Of a DNA stretch of 19,159 nt, positions 9,000 through 16,506 are shown piece by piece. The stretch comes from Dehalococcoidia bacterium. Its GTDB lineage: Bacteria; Chloroflexota; Dehalococcoidia; Dehalococcoidales; Fen-1064. Each line of letters opens with the position of its first letter. Position 1 is the stretch's first letter. The position numbers and the translations under genes were made by a program. Location of the stretch: NCBI GenBank assembly GCA_003153955.1, contig PMCB01000087.1, positions 1-19,159 of the forward strand, read 5' to 3'. Under the pieces are notes generated by a model. It saw only the letters and a program-made list of their open reading frames with translations, made no database searches and had not been told where the DNA came from.

Positions 9000-9034
9000 A
9001 AGGGCAGGGTTTGATCCCCTGCCCTTCTTGTTAT
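9000..9034 (+). terminator. Intrinsic terminator after dapL, probably bidirectional
   Basis: A perfect 10-bp GC-rich stem (AAGGGCAGGG / CCCTGCCCTT) with a 7-nt loop is followed by the T-rich CTTGTTATACTT. Read on the other strand it is followed by TTGAATTTACC, so it may also end the convergent DUF4389 gene. Confidence 0.85.
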
Positions 9035-9049
9035 ACTTTACATAATTAT

Positions 9050-9688
9050 CTAGTCCAGGCTAAACGGCGGATATTTATCCGTTACCAGGAGAATAGCGTA
9101 AGCGGAGACGCGTAAGCCCCACCGGTATACACCTAAAACAAAATCAAAAATCCCCCGCGGATATCGGCCGGTGAAAAGAATCGCGAGCCAGGCAACGATA
9201 ATGCAAATGAAAGACGCTATAGCTAAAAAGAAAAGCACAAAATAATGAGGTATTGCCAGGAACCATTTGACCAGTGGCATCCACCGGTTCAGGTCCTTTT
9301 TAACATCAGGATAGTTGATTACGAGATGGACCGACTGCTCTTCGTCGGTTGATGGGTAAACATCGGTCATCAGTAAGAGATACGTGCCGACTCTGGCGCC
9401 AAACCGGGTGACGGCCAGATTCCAGTCAAACCACCATTTCGGGTATTTTTGCCGGAAGAGAATCATCAGAAGGGTGGACCCAAACAGGATGCCGACACCA
9501 CTGGCAGCTCCGACAACCCAGTTATGGGTATGCTGTCCCCAGGAAGTGCCCCTGCTGGAAAGCAGGCCCAGCACAATGGCAATGGGAATGACTGTGAAAA
9601 TGCGGAAAAATGAAGTCAGCCGATTAAGCAGACGATCGGGGTAATCAATTGTCACTTTTGCGGCATAATCTATTTTGTTTTCGGCCAT
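9050..9688 (-). CDS. DUF4389 membrane protein with two internal repeats
   Basis: Integral membrane protein of unknown function, 212 residues, with about four hydrophobic segments (near 28-45, 57-78, 141-172 and 190-203). It is an internal duplication. IDYPDRLLNR (14-23) resembles INYPDVKKDLNR (124-135), and KYPKWWFDWNLAV with TYLLLMTDVYP (81-112) matches RYPRGIFDFVLGV with AYAILLVTDKYP (176-207). This is the pattern of DUF4389, where each repeat ends in a (T)D-x-YP motif after a membrane segment. There is no signal peptide. The ATG has AAGGAG about ten nt upstream on the minus strand. It converges on dapF-dapL and diverges from a small membrane protein. No function can be assigned. Confidence 0.88.
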   Translation of the reverse strand: MAENKIDYAAKVTIDYPDRLLNRLTSFFRIFTVIPIAIVLGLLSSRGTSWGQHTHNWVVGAASGVGILFGSTLLMILFRQKYPKWWFDWNLAVTRFGARVGTYLLLMTDVYPSTDEEQSVHLVINYPDVKKDLNRWMPLVKWFLAIPHYFVLFFLAIASFICIIVAWLAILFTGRYPRGIFDFVLGVYRWGLRVSAYAILLVTDKYPPFSLD

Positions 9689-9717
9689 GTATATTGTTCT
9701 CCTTTTTGTATTTAACG

Positions 9718-9745
9718 TTTATAAACAAAGCCACAACTGGAACAA
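9718..9745 (-). promoter_or_regulatory. Putative promoter of the DUF4389 gene
   Basis: On the minus strand TTGTTC (9745-9740) and TATAAA (9723-9718) are 16 bp apart. The -10 box matches 5 of 6 bases and the -35 box is weak. The leader would be about 25 nt and includes the ribosome-binding site. Confidence 0.3.
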
Positions 9746-9805
9746 TGATATAGCGGTTAAGGAATAGTGTCAATAATAGTTTTGGTATTGAAAATGAATG
9801 GACGG

Positions 9806-9834
9806 TTGACAAGTAATATGCAGAAGTAGATAAT
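9806..9834 (+). promoter_or_regulatory. Near-consensus sigma70 promoter of the small membrane protein gene
   Basis: TTGACA (9806-9811), a 17-bp spacer and GATAAT (9829-9834) match 11 of 12 consensus bases with ideal spacing. It points at the 66-codon reading frame starting at 9891, with a leader of about 50 nt. Confidence 0.6.
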
Positions 9835-9890
9835 CCAATATAATTCTTCAATACTAGAAATATGAAATGGAAAGTCGTGTACTCAGATAA

Positions 9891-10091
9891 ATGAAAATTC
9901 ATCCTTTGCTCTGGATGGTTTGCTTAATAATATTCTTATGTTTTATTGTTTCGCGGATAATGTGGGTAATCCGTTTTGTATTTCCGGCGATGATACCTTT
10001 AATTTTATTATATGTGGCGGGATATTGGATTTATTCAAAAGTAAAAAATAAGAAATTAAAAAATGATAATCCGGACGGGGGAAATACTTAA
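9891..10091 (+). CDS. Small two-helix membrane protein, unknown function
   Basis: A 66-residue protein I do not recognise. Residues 6-26 and 28-48 are strongly hydrophobic, so two membrane helices joined by a short turn are likely. They are followed by a basic tail (SKVKNKKLKN) and a polar C-terminus, which suggests the tail is cytoplasmic. A near-consensus promoter points at it. No good ribosome-binding site is seen: GGAAAG is about 18 nt before the ATG, which is too far. It diverges from the DUF4389 membrane protein, and about 500 bp of non-coding DNA follow. It may be a genuine small protein or a chance frame in AT-rich DNA. The promoter and the clean membrane topology favour the former. 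Confidence 0.5.
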   Translation: MKIHPLLWMVCLIIFLCFIVSRIMWVIRFVFPAMIPLILLYVAGYWIYSKVKNKKLKNDNPDGGNT

Positions 10092-10592
10092 TCCAAATTT
10101 CTAGGCTAAAAGTGTATTCGAAGCTACTTTACACTACATAACATATATTATGCGCCCCAATAACAATGGTATTTTAACAGATACAATTTAGCCTATTTAC
10201 CGCTAATAATGCTTCGATCGCTGTTGCGTTTGTACTTTTGTAATTTTGTATTATTTTATATTGGCGATTTTATTGTTTTGGTCACCGATTAACGAATTTT
10301 GATACTTAAGCTTTGTTTCCCGCTACTAACCGTTTTCAGGAATTTCGACAAAATACCGACACCGGCAACCTACGACAACAACTATACAACAATTTCATCG
10401 AATTTCATGGTATTGTAATTATGTAATATAAAACCCTGCCGGACATTTTAAAAACAACAAACCAAAATATTTTGATAAATATTGATAACTCTAAAATAAT
10501 AGAATTTGTCTTACATAAACCGGCTTTGGCTATGTCATGATACGGAATTCCCGCAAAAACGGCCTAATTTTCGATTACAGCGAATATTGAGC
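10092..10592. other. AT-rich stretch of about 500 bp without a recognisable gene
   Basis: I see no coding frame of convincing length, no tRNA-like or rRNA-like sequence and no clear intrinsic terminator for hflX, which ends at 10593. The sequence is clearly richer in A and T than its flanks. It holds a short palindrome AAAATATTTT (10464-10473) followed by two nearby ATTGATA/TTTGATA runs. It could be decayed DNA or hold an unannotated RNA; nothing in it allows a call. Confidence 0.5.
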
Positions 10593-11789
10593 TCAATTTT
10601 GGTTATTTTGTGGCTGATACCCAGTTTTGTCAGTTAAAAGTTCACTGATCCGTTGCAGCAAACCGTTTAATCCCCATTTTTTTACCGCGGAGACAAAATA
10701 CATGTTTTCCTGGATTTCCGTTTCGTTAGACGACAAATATTGTAAAGCTTCTTCTTCGTTCCAACTTTTATCCTTTGCCAGTGCCAGGTCAATTTTGTTC
10801 AATACGGTAATACGTGGTTTTCCCATTATTCCCAAATCATTCAGAATATTTTCAACGGCGTGATTTTCTTCTGCGGCATAGGGCGAAGAAAAATCAATGA
10901 CATTCAATAACAGATCGGCTTCTTCCAGTTCTTCCAAAGTGGCGCGGAAAGCGCTGATGATATTCGTCGGTAATTTGCGGATAAACCCAACCGTATCGCT
11001 TAAAAGCGCCATTTTACCATCCGGCAGCATAATCCGCCGTGTGGTCGGGTCAAGCGTAGTAAAAACTTTATTTTCGCTAACAACATTAGCCCGGCTGATA
11101 GCGTTAAGCAAAGTACTTTTCCCGGCATTGGTATACCCGACAAGCGCGATAATGGGAATACCGCTTTTATGCCGCCTCTGCCGGTAGAGATAACGCTGCT
11201 GACTGACTTTATCCACTTCGGCGCTGAGCCGATGAATCCTTTTTTCAATCAACCGGCGGTCAGTTTCCAGCTGCGATTCGCCGGGCCCCCGGGTGCCGAT
11301 ACCGCCGCCGAGTCTTTCCAAATGGCTCCATTGCCCGGCCAACCGGGGTAATAAGTATTGATGCTGCGCCAGTTCCACCTGGAGTTTACCTTCGCGTGTT
11401 TGCGCGCGTTTGGCGAAAATGTCCAGAATCAAAGCAACCCGGTCGATGACTTTAACCTGCAGGGCTTCTTCCAAATTCCGTTGCTGGACCGGCGAAAGTT
11501 CATCGTCAAAAACAACCGTATCAAAATGCAATTCTTCTTTTAACGCCACGATTCCGTCGAGTTTGCCTTTACCCAAATACAATGCTTTGGTCGGCGAATC
11601 TAGGCGCTGAATAGTTGTCCCGACGACAATGCCGCCGGCTGATTTCACCAGCTGCGCCAGTTCGCTTTGGGAAGCTTCAGCAGAAACGATTTTCTCACTG
11701 TCTTTTGTGGCGACGGTCACCAAAAAAGTTTTTTCCGGTTGGATTTGTGTTGAAATAATTGTATTTTTAATAATATTCTCCGAAACCAT
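10593..11789 (-). CDS. hflX: GTPase HflX
   Basis: Ribosome-associated GTPase of the Obg-HflX group that splits or rescues stalled ribosomes under stress. The 398 residues include the HflX N-terminal domain with LDSPTKALYLGKGKL (63-77) and VVFDDELSPVQQRNLE (92-107). A linker with the signature GGGIGTRGPGESQLETDRR (161-179) follows. The G domain has G1 GYTNAGKST (218-226), the G2-region TLDPTTRR, G3 DTVGF (265-269) and G4 NKID (331-334). The start codon has no evident Shine-Dalgarno sequence; a TATACT box lies about 14 nt upstream on the minus strand, so the leader may be very short. It stands alone between the non-coding stretch and the CoA-transferase operon. Confidence 0.95.
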   Translation of the reverse strand: MVSENIIKNTIISTQIQPEKTFLVTVATKDSEKIVSAEASQSELAQLVKSAGGIVVGTTIQRLDSPTKALYLGKGKLDGIVALKEELHFDTVVFDDELSPVQQRNLEEALQVKVIDRVALILDIFAKRAQTREGKLQVELAQHQYLLPRLAGQWSHLERLGGGIGTRGPGESQLETDRRLIEKRIHRLSAEVDKVSQQRYLYRQRRHKSGIPIIALVGYTNAGKSTLLNAISRANVVSENKVFTTLDPTTRRIMLPDGKMALLSDTVGFIRKLPTNIISAFRATLEELEEADLLLNVIDFSSPYAAEENHAVENILNDLGIMGKPRITVLNKIDLALAKDKSWNEEEALQYLSSNETEIQENMYFVSAVKKWGLNGLLQRISELLTDKTGYQPQNNQN

Positions 11790-11960
11790 AATACTTTATG
11801 TTAAGTATAATGTACTAATAAAGTCTGGTTTTGAACAAATGTGTATTAATCTATTCTGACACAATTCTAAGAATATTTATACCACAGCATGTAAAACAGA
11901 CAAACCGCACTCGGTAAGTGTTGAAAACTACTCAACCGCCGAAACAGCATAATGGCAAGG

Positions 11961-13175
11961 TTAAATAAAGACCCCTTCCATCAGACAGGCATCGAATTCT
12001 TCCTGGGGCATGCCCAGAAATTCACGGCAGACGAATTCGGTGTGTTCGCCCATGCGCGGCGCGTTACGGTAAAGCTTCGCCGGAGTCCCGGATAATCTGG
12101 AGGCTTGCCCGAGATAAGTAAAATTGCCCAATATTTCATGCTGTGCCGTCCAGAAACATTCTCTTTCTTTGAGCTGGGGATCATCGCACAAATCATGCGT
12201 GTTTTCGACGACCCCGGCCGCCACGCCCGCCTTTTGCAGCAGTTTGGTCACGTCTTCGGCGGTTTGCTGTAAAGTCCAGGCCTCAACCAGTTCATTCAGT
12301 TGGCTTTCGTTCTTTTTGCGGTTAATAACAGTAGAAAACTTGGGATTCTTGCTCCATGACAATTGTCCGGCAGCCTTACAAAATACCAGCCATTCCTCGT
12401 CGGTAAACACACTGACGGCGCACCACCGGTCGTCACCTTTACAGCGGTAAATGCCGTGGGGCGCGGCATATTCACAGGAATTCCCTTTCAGGCTTTCATC
12501 GACTTTTACGCCCGGGTAATTAATCAGTTTCGGCGCGAAGAGGTTCAATCCAACTTCAAGCTGGGAAATATCCAGTTCCTGGCCTTTACCGGTCCGCCGC
12601 CGGTAATCCAAAGCGCCGATAAGAACGGCGGCGGCAAAATGCGGGACCACATAGTCGCTGTAGGCGACTTGCAGTGAAATCGGTTCTTTACCCGGCCAAC
12701 CTACCATGTTGACGATGCCGGCTAAGCCGTTGATATGATTTCCCAGTCCGGGTTGTTTGGCCGCCGGGCCGGTTTGTCCCTGGTTGGAATTGCGGATTAA
12801 AATAACGCCCGGATTTATTTTCTTGAGTTCTTGATAGGAAAACCCCCAGTTTTCAAGGACACCGGGACGGTGGCTATCGGCGACAACATCTGCCCAGGCG
12901 ATGAGCTTTTTCGCAATCTCAAAACCTTTCGGCTGGTTCAGGTCGAGCGTGACGCTGTATTTATTACCGGCCAGGTAGGCGAAATAACCGGAATTATCAA
13001 TTTCTGGGAGATTATCCTTAAACGGCGCGGATGTGCGCAGCAGATCAGGATGCTGCGAAGATTCCAGATTGACCACGGTCGCGCCGTAATCGGCCAGATA
13101 TTTAAGCGTCATCGGACCGGCAATAACCCAGCCAAAATCAAGGACTTTCAGCCCTTCGAATACTTTCTTATCCAT
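11961..13175 (-). CDS. Class III (CaiB/BaiF family) CoA-transferase, with catalytic Asp
   Basis: Formyl-CoA-transferase-like enzyme, 404 residues, moving CoA between carboxylic acids through a covalent acyl-Asp intermediate. The N-terminal Rossmann part has GLKVLDFGWVIAGPM (8-22) and YGATVVNLE (30-38). D174 in AYSDYVVP is the expected catalytic Asp, placed 22 residues before the GKGQELDIS motif. The C-terminal part carries the usual interlocking-dimer segments such as APHGIYRCKGDDRW. I chose ATG 13175 because AAGGGG lies nine nt upstream; a TTG two codons earlier would sit too close to that site. It follows the other CoA-transferase after 37 nt in the same operon. Substrate is unknown. The two proteins together could form a hetero-oligomer. 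Confidence 0.88.
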   Translation of the reverse strand: MDKKVFEGLKVLDFGWVIAGPMTLKYLADYGATVVNLESSQHPDLLRTSAPFKDNLPEIDNSGYFAYLAGNKYSVTLDLNQPKGFEIAKKLIAWADVVADSHRPGVLENWGFSYQELKKINPGVILIRNSNQGQTGPAAKQPGLGNHINGLAGIVNMVGWPGKEPISLQVAYSDYVVPHFAAAVLIGALDYRRRTGKGQELDISQLEVGLNLFAPKLINYPGVKVDESLKGNSCEYAAPHGIYRCKGDDRWCAVSVFTDEEWLVFCKAAGQLSWSKNPKFSTVINRKKNESQLNELVEAWTLQQTAEDVTKLLQKAGVAAGVVENTHDLCDDPQLKERECFWTAQHEILGNFTYLGQASRLSGTPAKLYRNAPRMGEHTEFVCREFLGMPQEEFDACLMEGVFI

Positions 13176-13212
13176 TTGCAAATTCCCCTTTGAATATATC
13201 GGTACTATGAGG

Positions 13213-14466
13213 CTAAATAACCCCGGATTGGTGTAAAACCGAGAGCTCCGATTGGGACATTCCTAATTCCTGCTCGTAAATTTCCGGGTTATGCTCTCCG
13301 ATGAGCGGCGCTCGTTTCTTGAACGTGAGCGGCGTTTCGGATAGTTTGGCGAAGGCGCCCGGGTACGTGATAGTAGTGCCCAATTCAGAATGTTCGATAT
13401 TAACCCAGTACTTGCGGGCCTTAAGCTGGTCGTTTTCCTGAATATCATGCGCGTTACACACAGGATACAACATGATGCCCCGTTTGAACGATTCCAGGTA
13501 CAGTTCGGCTTTCGTATAGCGCAGGAAAAATTCGCCGATGGGTTTTTCCAACCGGTCCTGCATTTCCTGGGTCTGTTTCAGCATATCCAGGGTGCGCCAA
13601 TCATAGTTTTTCAGATAGTCCGGGATTTCCCCTTTCTCAGCCATCCATTTGCTGATCGCCTGGTTGGTTTTTATGCCGGAAGGGCCGCCTAAAATATAGA
13701 AGGAAACAAAGCCGTCTTTACAGCGCCACAAAAGCCGCTGTTTGGTATCCGACCAGCGGCCGGAAAGGAACGAACCTGCCCGTTTATACAAAATCTTATT
13801 AACCTGCCAGAGCGGGATACCGTTGGCGATTTCCCAGAGGGCGCATTCCTGCGCAGAGACATCAACGTGCTGGCCCTGACCGGCGGTTTCCCGATAATAA
13901 TGGGCGATCATGCTGGCCGCGGCGGCGTGCGCGGAAGCCAGCAAAAACGCCTGGGGGAAGCTGATTCTTAACGGCGCCGTGTCCGGGTCGCCGGTGATAT
14001 ACATCAAACCGCTCATGGCCATGACCACAAGGTCGGAACCTTTATAATCCTTATACGGTCCGGTCCGGCCGAAGGGGGTGATGGAAGTCATAACAATCTT
14101 CGGATTAATCTCATGGATTTTGGCGTAACTTAAACCTAATTTATCCAGGTAGCCGGTGGGATAAGATTCGATTAGAAAATCGGCCTTTTTAATTAACCGG
14201 CTCAATATCTGACGGCCGTCTTCTGTTTCGACATCCAGGGTAATGCCGCGTTTATTGAGGTTATAAGCATACCAGTAAAGGCTTTTTTCCATATCAGGGA
14301 CCTGTTGATAAAACGGCCCGATTTTGCGGCCGCTGTCGCCGCGGGGATTTTCAATTTTGATAACATCGGCACCCATGTCCCCAAGGATTTTGCCGCACAG
14401 GTAGCCATTTTCATTAGTCAGGTCCAGAACGCGGTATCCGCTCATCATTTCCGAGGTGTTTGCCAT
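13213..14466 (-). CDS. Class III CoA-transferase family protein lacking the catalytic Asp
   Basis: CaiB/BaiF-family protein, 417 residues, first gene of the operon. Family features include YRVLDLTNENGYLCGKILGD (11-30), MGADVIKIENPRGD (31-44), the ITPFGRTGPYKDYKGSDLV segment (129-147) and GQGQHVDVS (196-204). In an ungapped alignment on that last motif, the place of the nucleophilic Asp is F174 (context SFPQAFLLASAH), and no Asp occurs between residues 163 and 201. Covalent CoA transfer by the standard mechanism is therefore doubtful, although the fold looks intact and of full length. The ATG has AAGGGAG about seven nt upstream. The downstream neighbour keeps its Asp, so this may be a non-catalytic partner subunit, as in heteromeric enzymes of the family, or a divergent enzyme. 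Confidence 0.85.
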   Translation of the reverse strand: MANTSEMMSGYRVLDLTNENGYLCGKILGDMGADVIKIENPRGDSGRKIGPFYQQVPDMEKSLYWYAYNLNKRGITLDVETEDGRQILSRLIKKADFLIESYPTGYLDKLGLSYAKIHEINPKIVMTSITPFGRTGPYKDYKGSDLVVMAMSGLMYITGDPDTAPLRISFPQAFLLASAHAAAASMIAHYYRETAGQGQHVDVSAQECALWEIANGIPLWQVNKILYKRAGSFLSGRWSDTKQRLLWRCKDGFVSFYILGGPSGIKTNQAISKWMAEKGEIPDYLKNYDWRTLDMLKQTQEMQDRLEKPIGEFFLRYTKAELYLESFKRGIMLYPVCNAHDIQENDQLKARKYWVNIEHSELGTTITYPGAFAKLSETPLTFKKRAPLIGEHNPEIYEQELGMSQSELSVLHQSGVI

Positions 14467-14532
14467 AGCAGGTCTCCCTTCAGAGTAAATAAATTATTTA
14501 TTAACTATTCGTTATCGTTAGTATATTCCGTA

Positions 14533-14562
14533 TTGCATTTCCGAAATGGAAAAGCATATAAT
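14533..14562 (+). promoter_or_regulatory. Putative promoter of marR-maoC genes
   Basis: TTGCAT (14533-14538), an 18-bp spacer and a perfect TATAAT (14557-14562). Transcription would start near 14569, just before the 16-bp palindrome. The spacer contains a small dyad TTTCC-N5-GGAAA (14538-14552). Confidence 0.4.
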
Positions 14563-14571
14563 AAATTAGCT

Positions 14572-14587
14572 AGTACGTACACGTACT
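14572..14587. promoter_or_regulatory. 16-bp palindrome, probable operator of the MarR regulator
   Basis: AGTACGTACACGTACT is an inverted repeat with 7-bp arms and a 2-bp centre. It lies in the spacer between the divergent marR and CoA-transferase genes, immediately downstream of the predicted start sites of both promoters. MarR dimers bind palindromes of this size, often in exactly this position, so autorepression plus control of both operons is the simple reading. Confidence 0.6.
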
Positions 14588-14598
14588 TCGATGTTTAT

Positions 14599-14628
14599 AT
14601 CATATACAAGAAAAGAACCGGATGTCAA
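14599..14628 (-). promoter_or_regulatory. Near-consensus promoter of the CoA-transferase operon
   Basis: On the minus strand a perfect TTGACA (14628-14623) and TATGAT (14604-14599, 5 of 6) are 18 bp apart. Transcription would start near 14592, so the palindrome lies at about +5 to +20. The leader would be about 125 nt. Confidence 0.6.
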
Positions 14629-14662
14629 GCTAATACACTGCTAATCAGTGACAGGAAAAGAA

Positions 14663-15199
14663 ATGGAAATCATCCAGAACGGCGAGAGGGAATACGATAC
14701 CTGGATACTGCTAAGCAGGGTCTATCACATGATTGCAAAGTTGCGCCGCCTGGAACTGGCCAAGTATAATATCCAACCGGTACAGGCCTACATATTATTA
14801 ATACTGAATTCACTCGGCGGCGAAACTTCACCGACCGAATTAGCCAGATATGCTTATGAAGATAAAAGCGCCATCTCGGATATTCTGATACGCATGGAAA
14901 AACAGGGCCTGATAACGAAGACAAAAGAAGTTGCCGGCAACAGTCGGGTTAAAGTGAAGATGACGGAAAAAGGCGAAAAAGCGCTCAAATTATCTTCGGA
15001 AAGAGAATATTTACGCCGGGTTATGTCTGTATTAACTGCGGAAAAACTTGAGCAGCTGGATTCCTGTTTGGGCTTGATACGCGATAATGCGATTACTCAG
15101 CTCGATATCCAGGAAAAGAAAATCATCGCGCCGTCGAAAGTCTCAAAATACTACCACAACAAAGAGTTATTCAAAGAAGAATCGGCCATTATAAATTAA
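14663..15199 (+). CDS. MarR family transcriptional regulator
   Basis: Winged-helix DNA-binding protein, 178 residues, acting as a dimer that usually senses a small aromatic or acyl ligand. An N-terminal dimerisation helix (about 10-34) leads into the helix-turn-helix. TSPTELARYAYEDKSAISDILIRMEKQGLI (56-84) contains the recognition helix, and SRVKVKMTEKGEKAL (94-108) is the wing and the start of the last helices. The C-terminal tail after about 150 is longer than in a minimal MarR. I chose ATG 14663, with AGGA (14653-14656) six nt upstream, over a GTG five codons earlier. It is divergent from the CoA-transferase pair and 49 nt upstream of the dehydratase-like gene, so it most likely controls all of them through the nearby palindrome. 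Confidence 0.88.
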   Translation: MEIIQNGEREYDTWILLSRVYHMIAKLRRLELAKYNIQPVQAYILLILNSLGGETSPTELARYAYEDKSAISDILIRMEKQGLITKTKEVAGNSRVKVKMTEKGEKALKLSSEREYLRRVMSVLTAEKLEQLDSCLGLIRDNAITQLDIQEKKIIAPSKVSKYYHNKELFKEESAIIN

Positions 15200-15248
15200 C
15201 GGTATATTTTCGAAATACATAAGTTTAAAACTCAGGAGGAAAAATAAC

Positions 15249-16445
15249 ATGACAACCAACGAACCGGCTAAAAAAGTCCAGATGACGGAAGGAATCTTCA
15301 CCGAAGAATTAATCGCTGAAATGAGAGCTAAAACAGGGATTATCCTTCGCATCGACCAGGGAATTAACAACGAAGAAGCAACCAGGATGGCCATCCTGAA
15401 ATTCGCGGACGGCATCGGCGACCCGAACCCTCTCTGGCGGAATGAAGAATATGCTAAAAAGACGCGTTTTGGTACAATCATCGCGCCGCCCTCATGGGTT
15501 TTTTCTGTCTTTGCCGGAATTAATTTCGGCTGGAAAGGACTGGGGGGCTTTCACAGTTCAACCGACGCCGAGTTTTACAAACCGATTTATCGCAACGATA
15601 AGATAACTCCGCAATGCCAATTCAACGGTTTTGACGGACCCAAACCGAGCTCCTTTGCCGAGAAAGTTATCGTCAACAAAAAAGAGAATACTTACCGTAA
15701 TCAAAACGGCGAACTGGTAGCTAAAGTAAACTGGTTCGTCACCAGAATGGAACGGCTGAAGGCCCGGCAAAAAGGCAGAGACTCCGCCATGAAACTGCCG
15801 TACCAGTGGAGCGAAGTCGAGCTGAAGAAGATAGAAGCCGACATTCTTGCCGAAGAACCCCGGGGCGCCACAATCCGCTATTGGGAAGATGTTCAAGTCG
15901 GCGAAAAATTAAACCATATTACCAAAGGCCCACTGGGGATGACGGACGAGATTGCCTTCCTGATCGGCGGCGGCGCACCCATCGCCAGACTGGCTGCCCA
16001 CGGAGTAATGCTGCGCAGCTATCAGACCCACCCGGCCTGGGCATACCGCGACCCCGATACCGGAGCATTAGAGCCTATTTTCTCAGTCCATTATAACAAA
16101 GCTGCAGCATTTGCTCAGGGCGGACTACCTTTACAATACGATATCGGATTCCAGAGACACACCTGGCAGATGCACTTGCTGACAAATTGGATGGGAGACG
16201 ACGGCTGGCTGAAGAGAACCCACGTAGAATTCCGGAAATTTGTCTATTTTTCTGATGTCGTACGTCTGGAAGGGACAGTCACCAAAAAATACATGGATGA
16301 TAACGGTGAACCCTGCGTCGATATCGATACCACGGCAATTAACCAGAGAGATGAGATGGTGATGCCGGGTAACGGGACGGTTATTTTACCATCCCGGGAA
16401 AAGAAGTCCTTCCCGATTGACAAACGGCAGCCGTTGAAGAAATAA
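15249..16445 (+). CDS. Double-hotdog MaoC / FAS1-like dehydratase family protein
   Basis: Acyl-CoA hydratase/dehydratase-like protein of 398 residues with two hotdog domains. The N-terminal domain (about 20-170) has the hydratase-2-like motif FADGIGDPNPLWRNEEYA (52-69), where Trp63 replaces the His of the canonical D-x-N-P-L-H, followed by TRFGTIIAPPSW. The C-terminal domain (about 205-385) has FSVHYNKAAA (278-287), YDIGFQRHTW (297-306) and LLTNWMGDDGWL (310-321), typical of MaoC-like proteins linked to acyl-CoA breakdown. The ribosome-binding site AGGAGG is strong and eight or nine nt from ATG. It is co-directional with marR and ends at a strong terminator. It probably acts on the CoA thioester made by the divergent CoA-transferases; the substrate is unknown. 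Confidence 0.82.
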   Translation: MTTNEPAKKVQMTEGIFTEELIAEMRAKTGIILRIDQGINNEEATRMAILKFADGIGDPNPLWRNEEYAKKTRFGTIIAPPSWVFSVFAGINFGWKGLGGFHSSTDAEFYKPIYRNDKITPQCQFNGFDGPKPSSFAEKVIVNKKENTYRNQNGELVAKVNWFVTRMERLKARQKGRDSAMKLPYQWSEVELKKIEADILAEEPRGATIRYWEDVQVGEKLNHITKGPLGMTDEIAFLIGGGAPIARLAAHGVMLRSYQTHPAWAYRDPDTGALEPIFSVHYNKAAAFAQGGLPLQYDIGFQRHTWQMHLLTNWMGDDGWLKRTHVEFRKFVYFSDVVRLEGTVTKKYMDDNGEPCVDIDTTAINQRDEMVMPGNGTVILPSREKKSFPIDKRQPLKK

Positions 16446-16465
16446 TCACTGGCAAATTGTTATGT

Positions 16466-16506
16466 AAAGGAAGAGTCTTCTTGTTTGAGGACTCTTCCTT
16501 TTTTAT
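16466..16506 (+). terminator. Strong intrinsic terminator, probably bidirectional
   Basis: A 15-bp stem with one G-U pair (AAAGGAAGAGTCTTC / GAGGACTCTTCCTTT) and a 6-nt loop is followed by TTTTAT. It lies between the dehydratase stop and the convergent ferredoxin stop at 16506. The complementary strand also reads out with TTTACATAACAATTT, so it can serve both transcripts. Confidence 0.9.

Noticed and set aside
9645..9902. An 85-residue minus-strand frame upstream of the DUF4389 gene
   Set aside because: It overlaps the start of the DUF4389 gene in another frame and runs through its promoter and the opposing near-consensus promoter. No ribosome-binding site is visible.
10464..10473. AAAATATTTT palindrome in the AT-rich gap as an operator
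   Set aside because: Such short AT palindromes are expected by chance in this composition, and no promoter lies next to it.
14305..14769. A 154-residue + strand frame over the CoA-transferase start and marR start
   Set aside because: It is antisense to one real gene and out of frame with another, and it crosses the regulatory spacer. Its composition is not protein-like.
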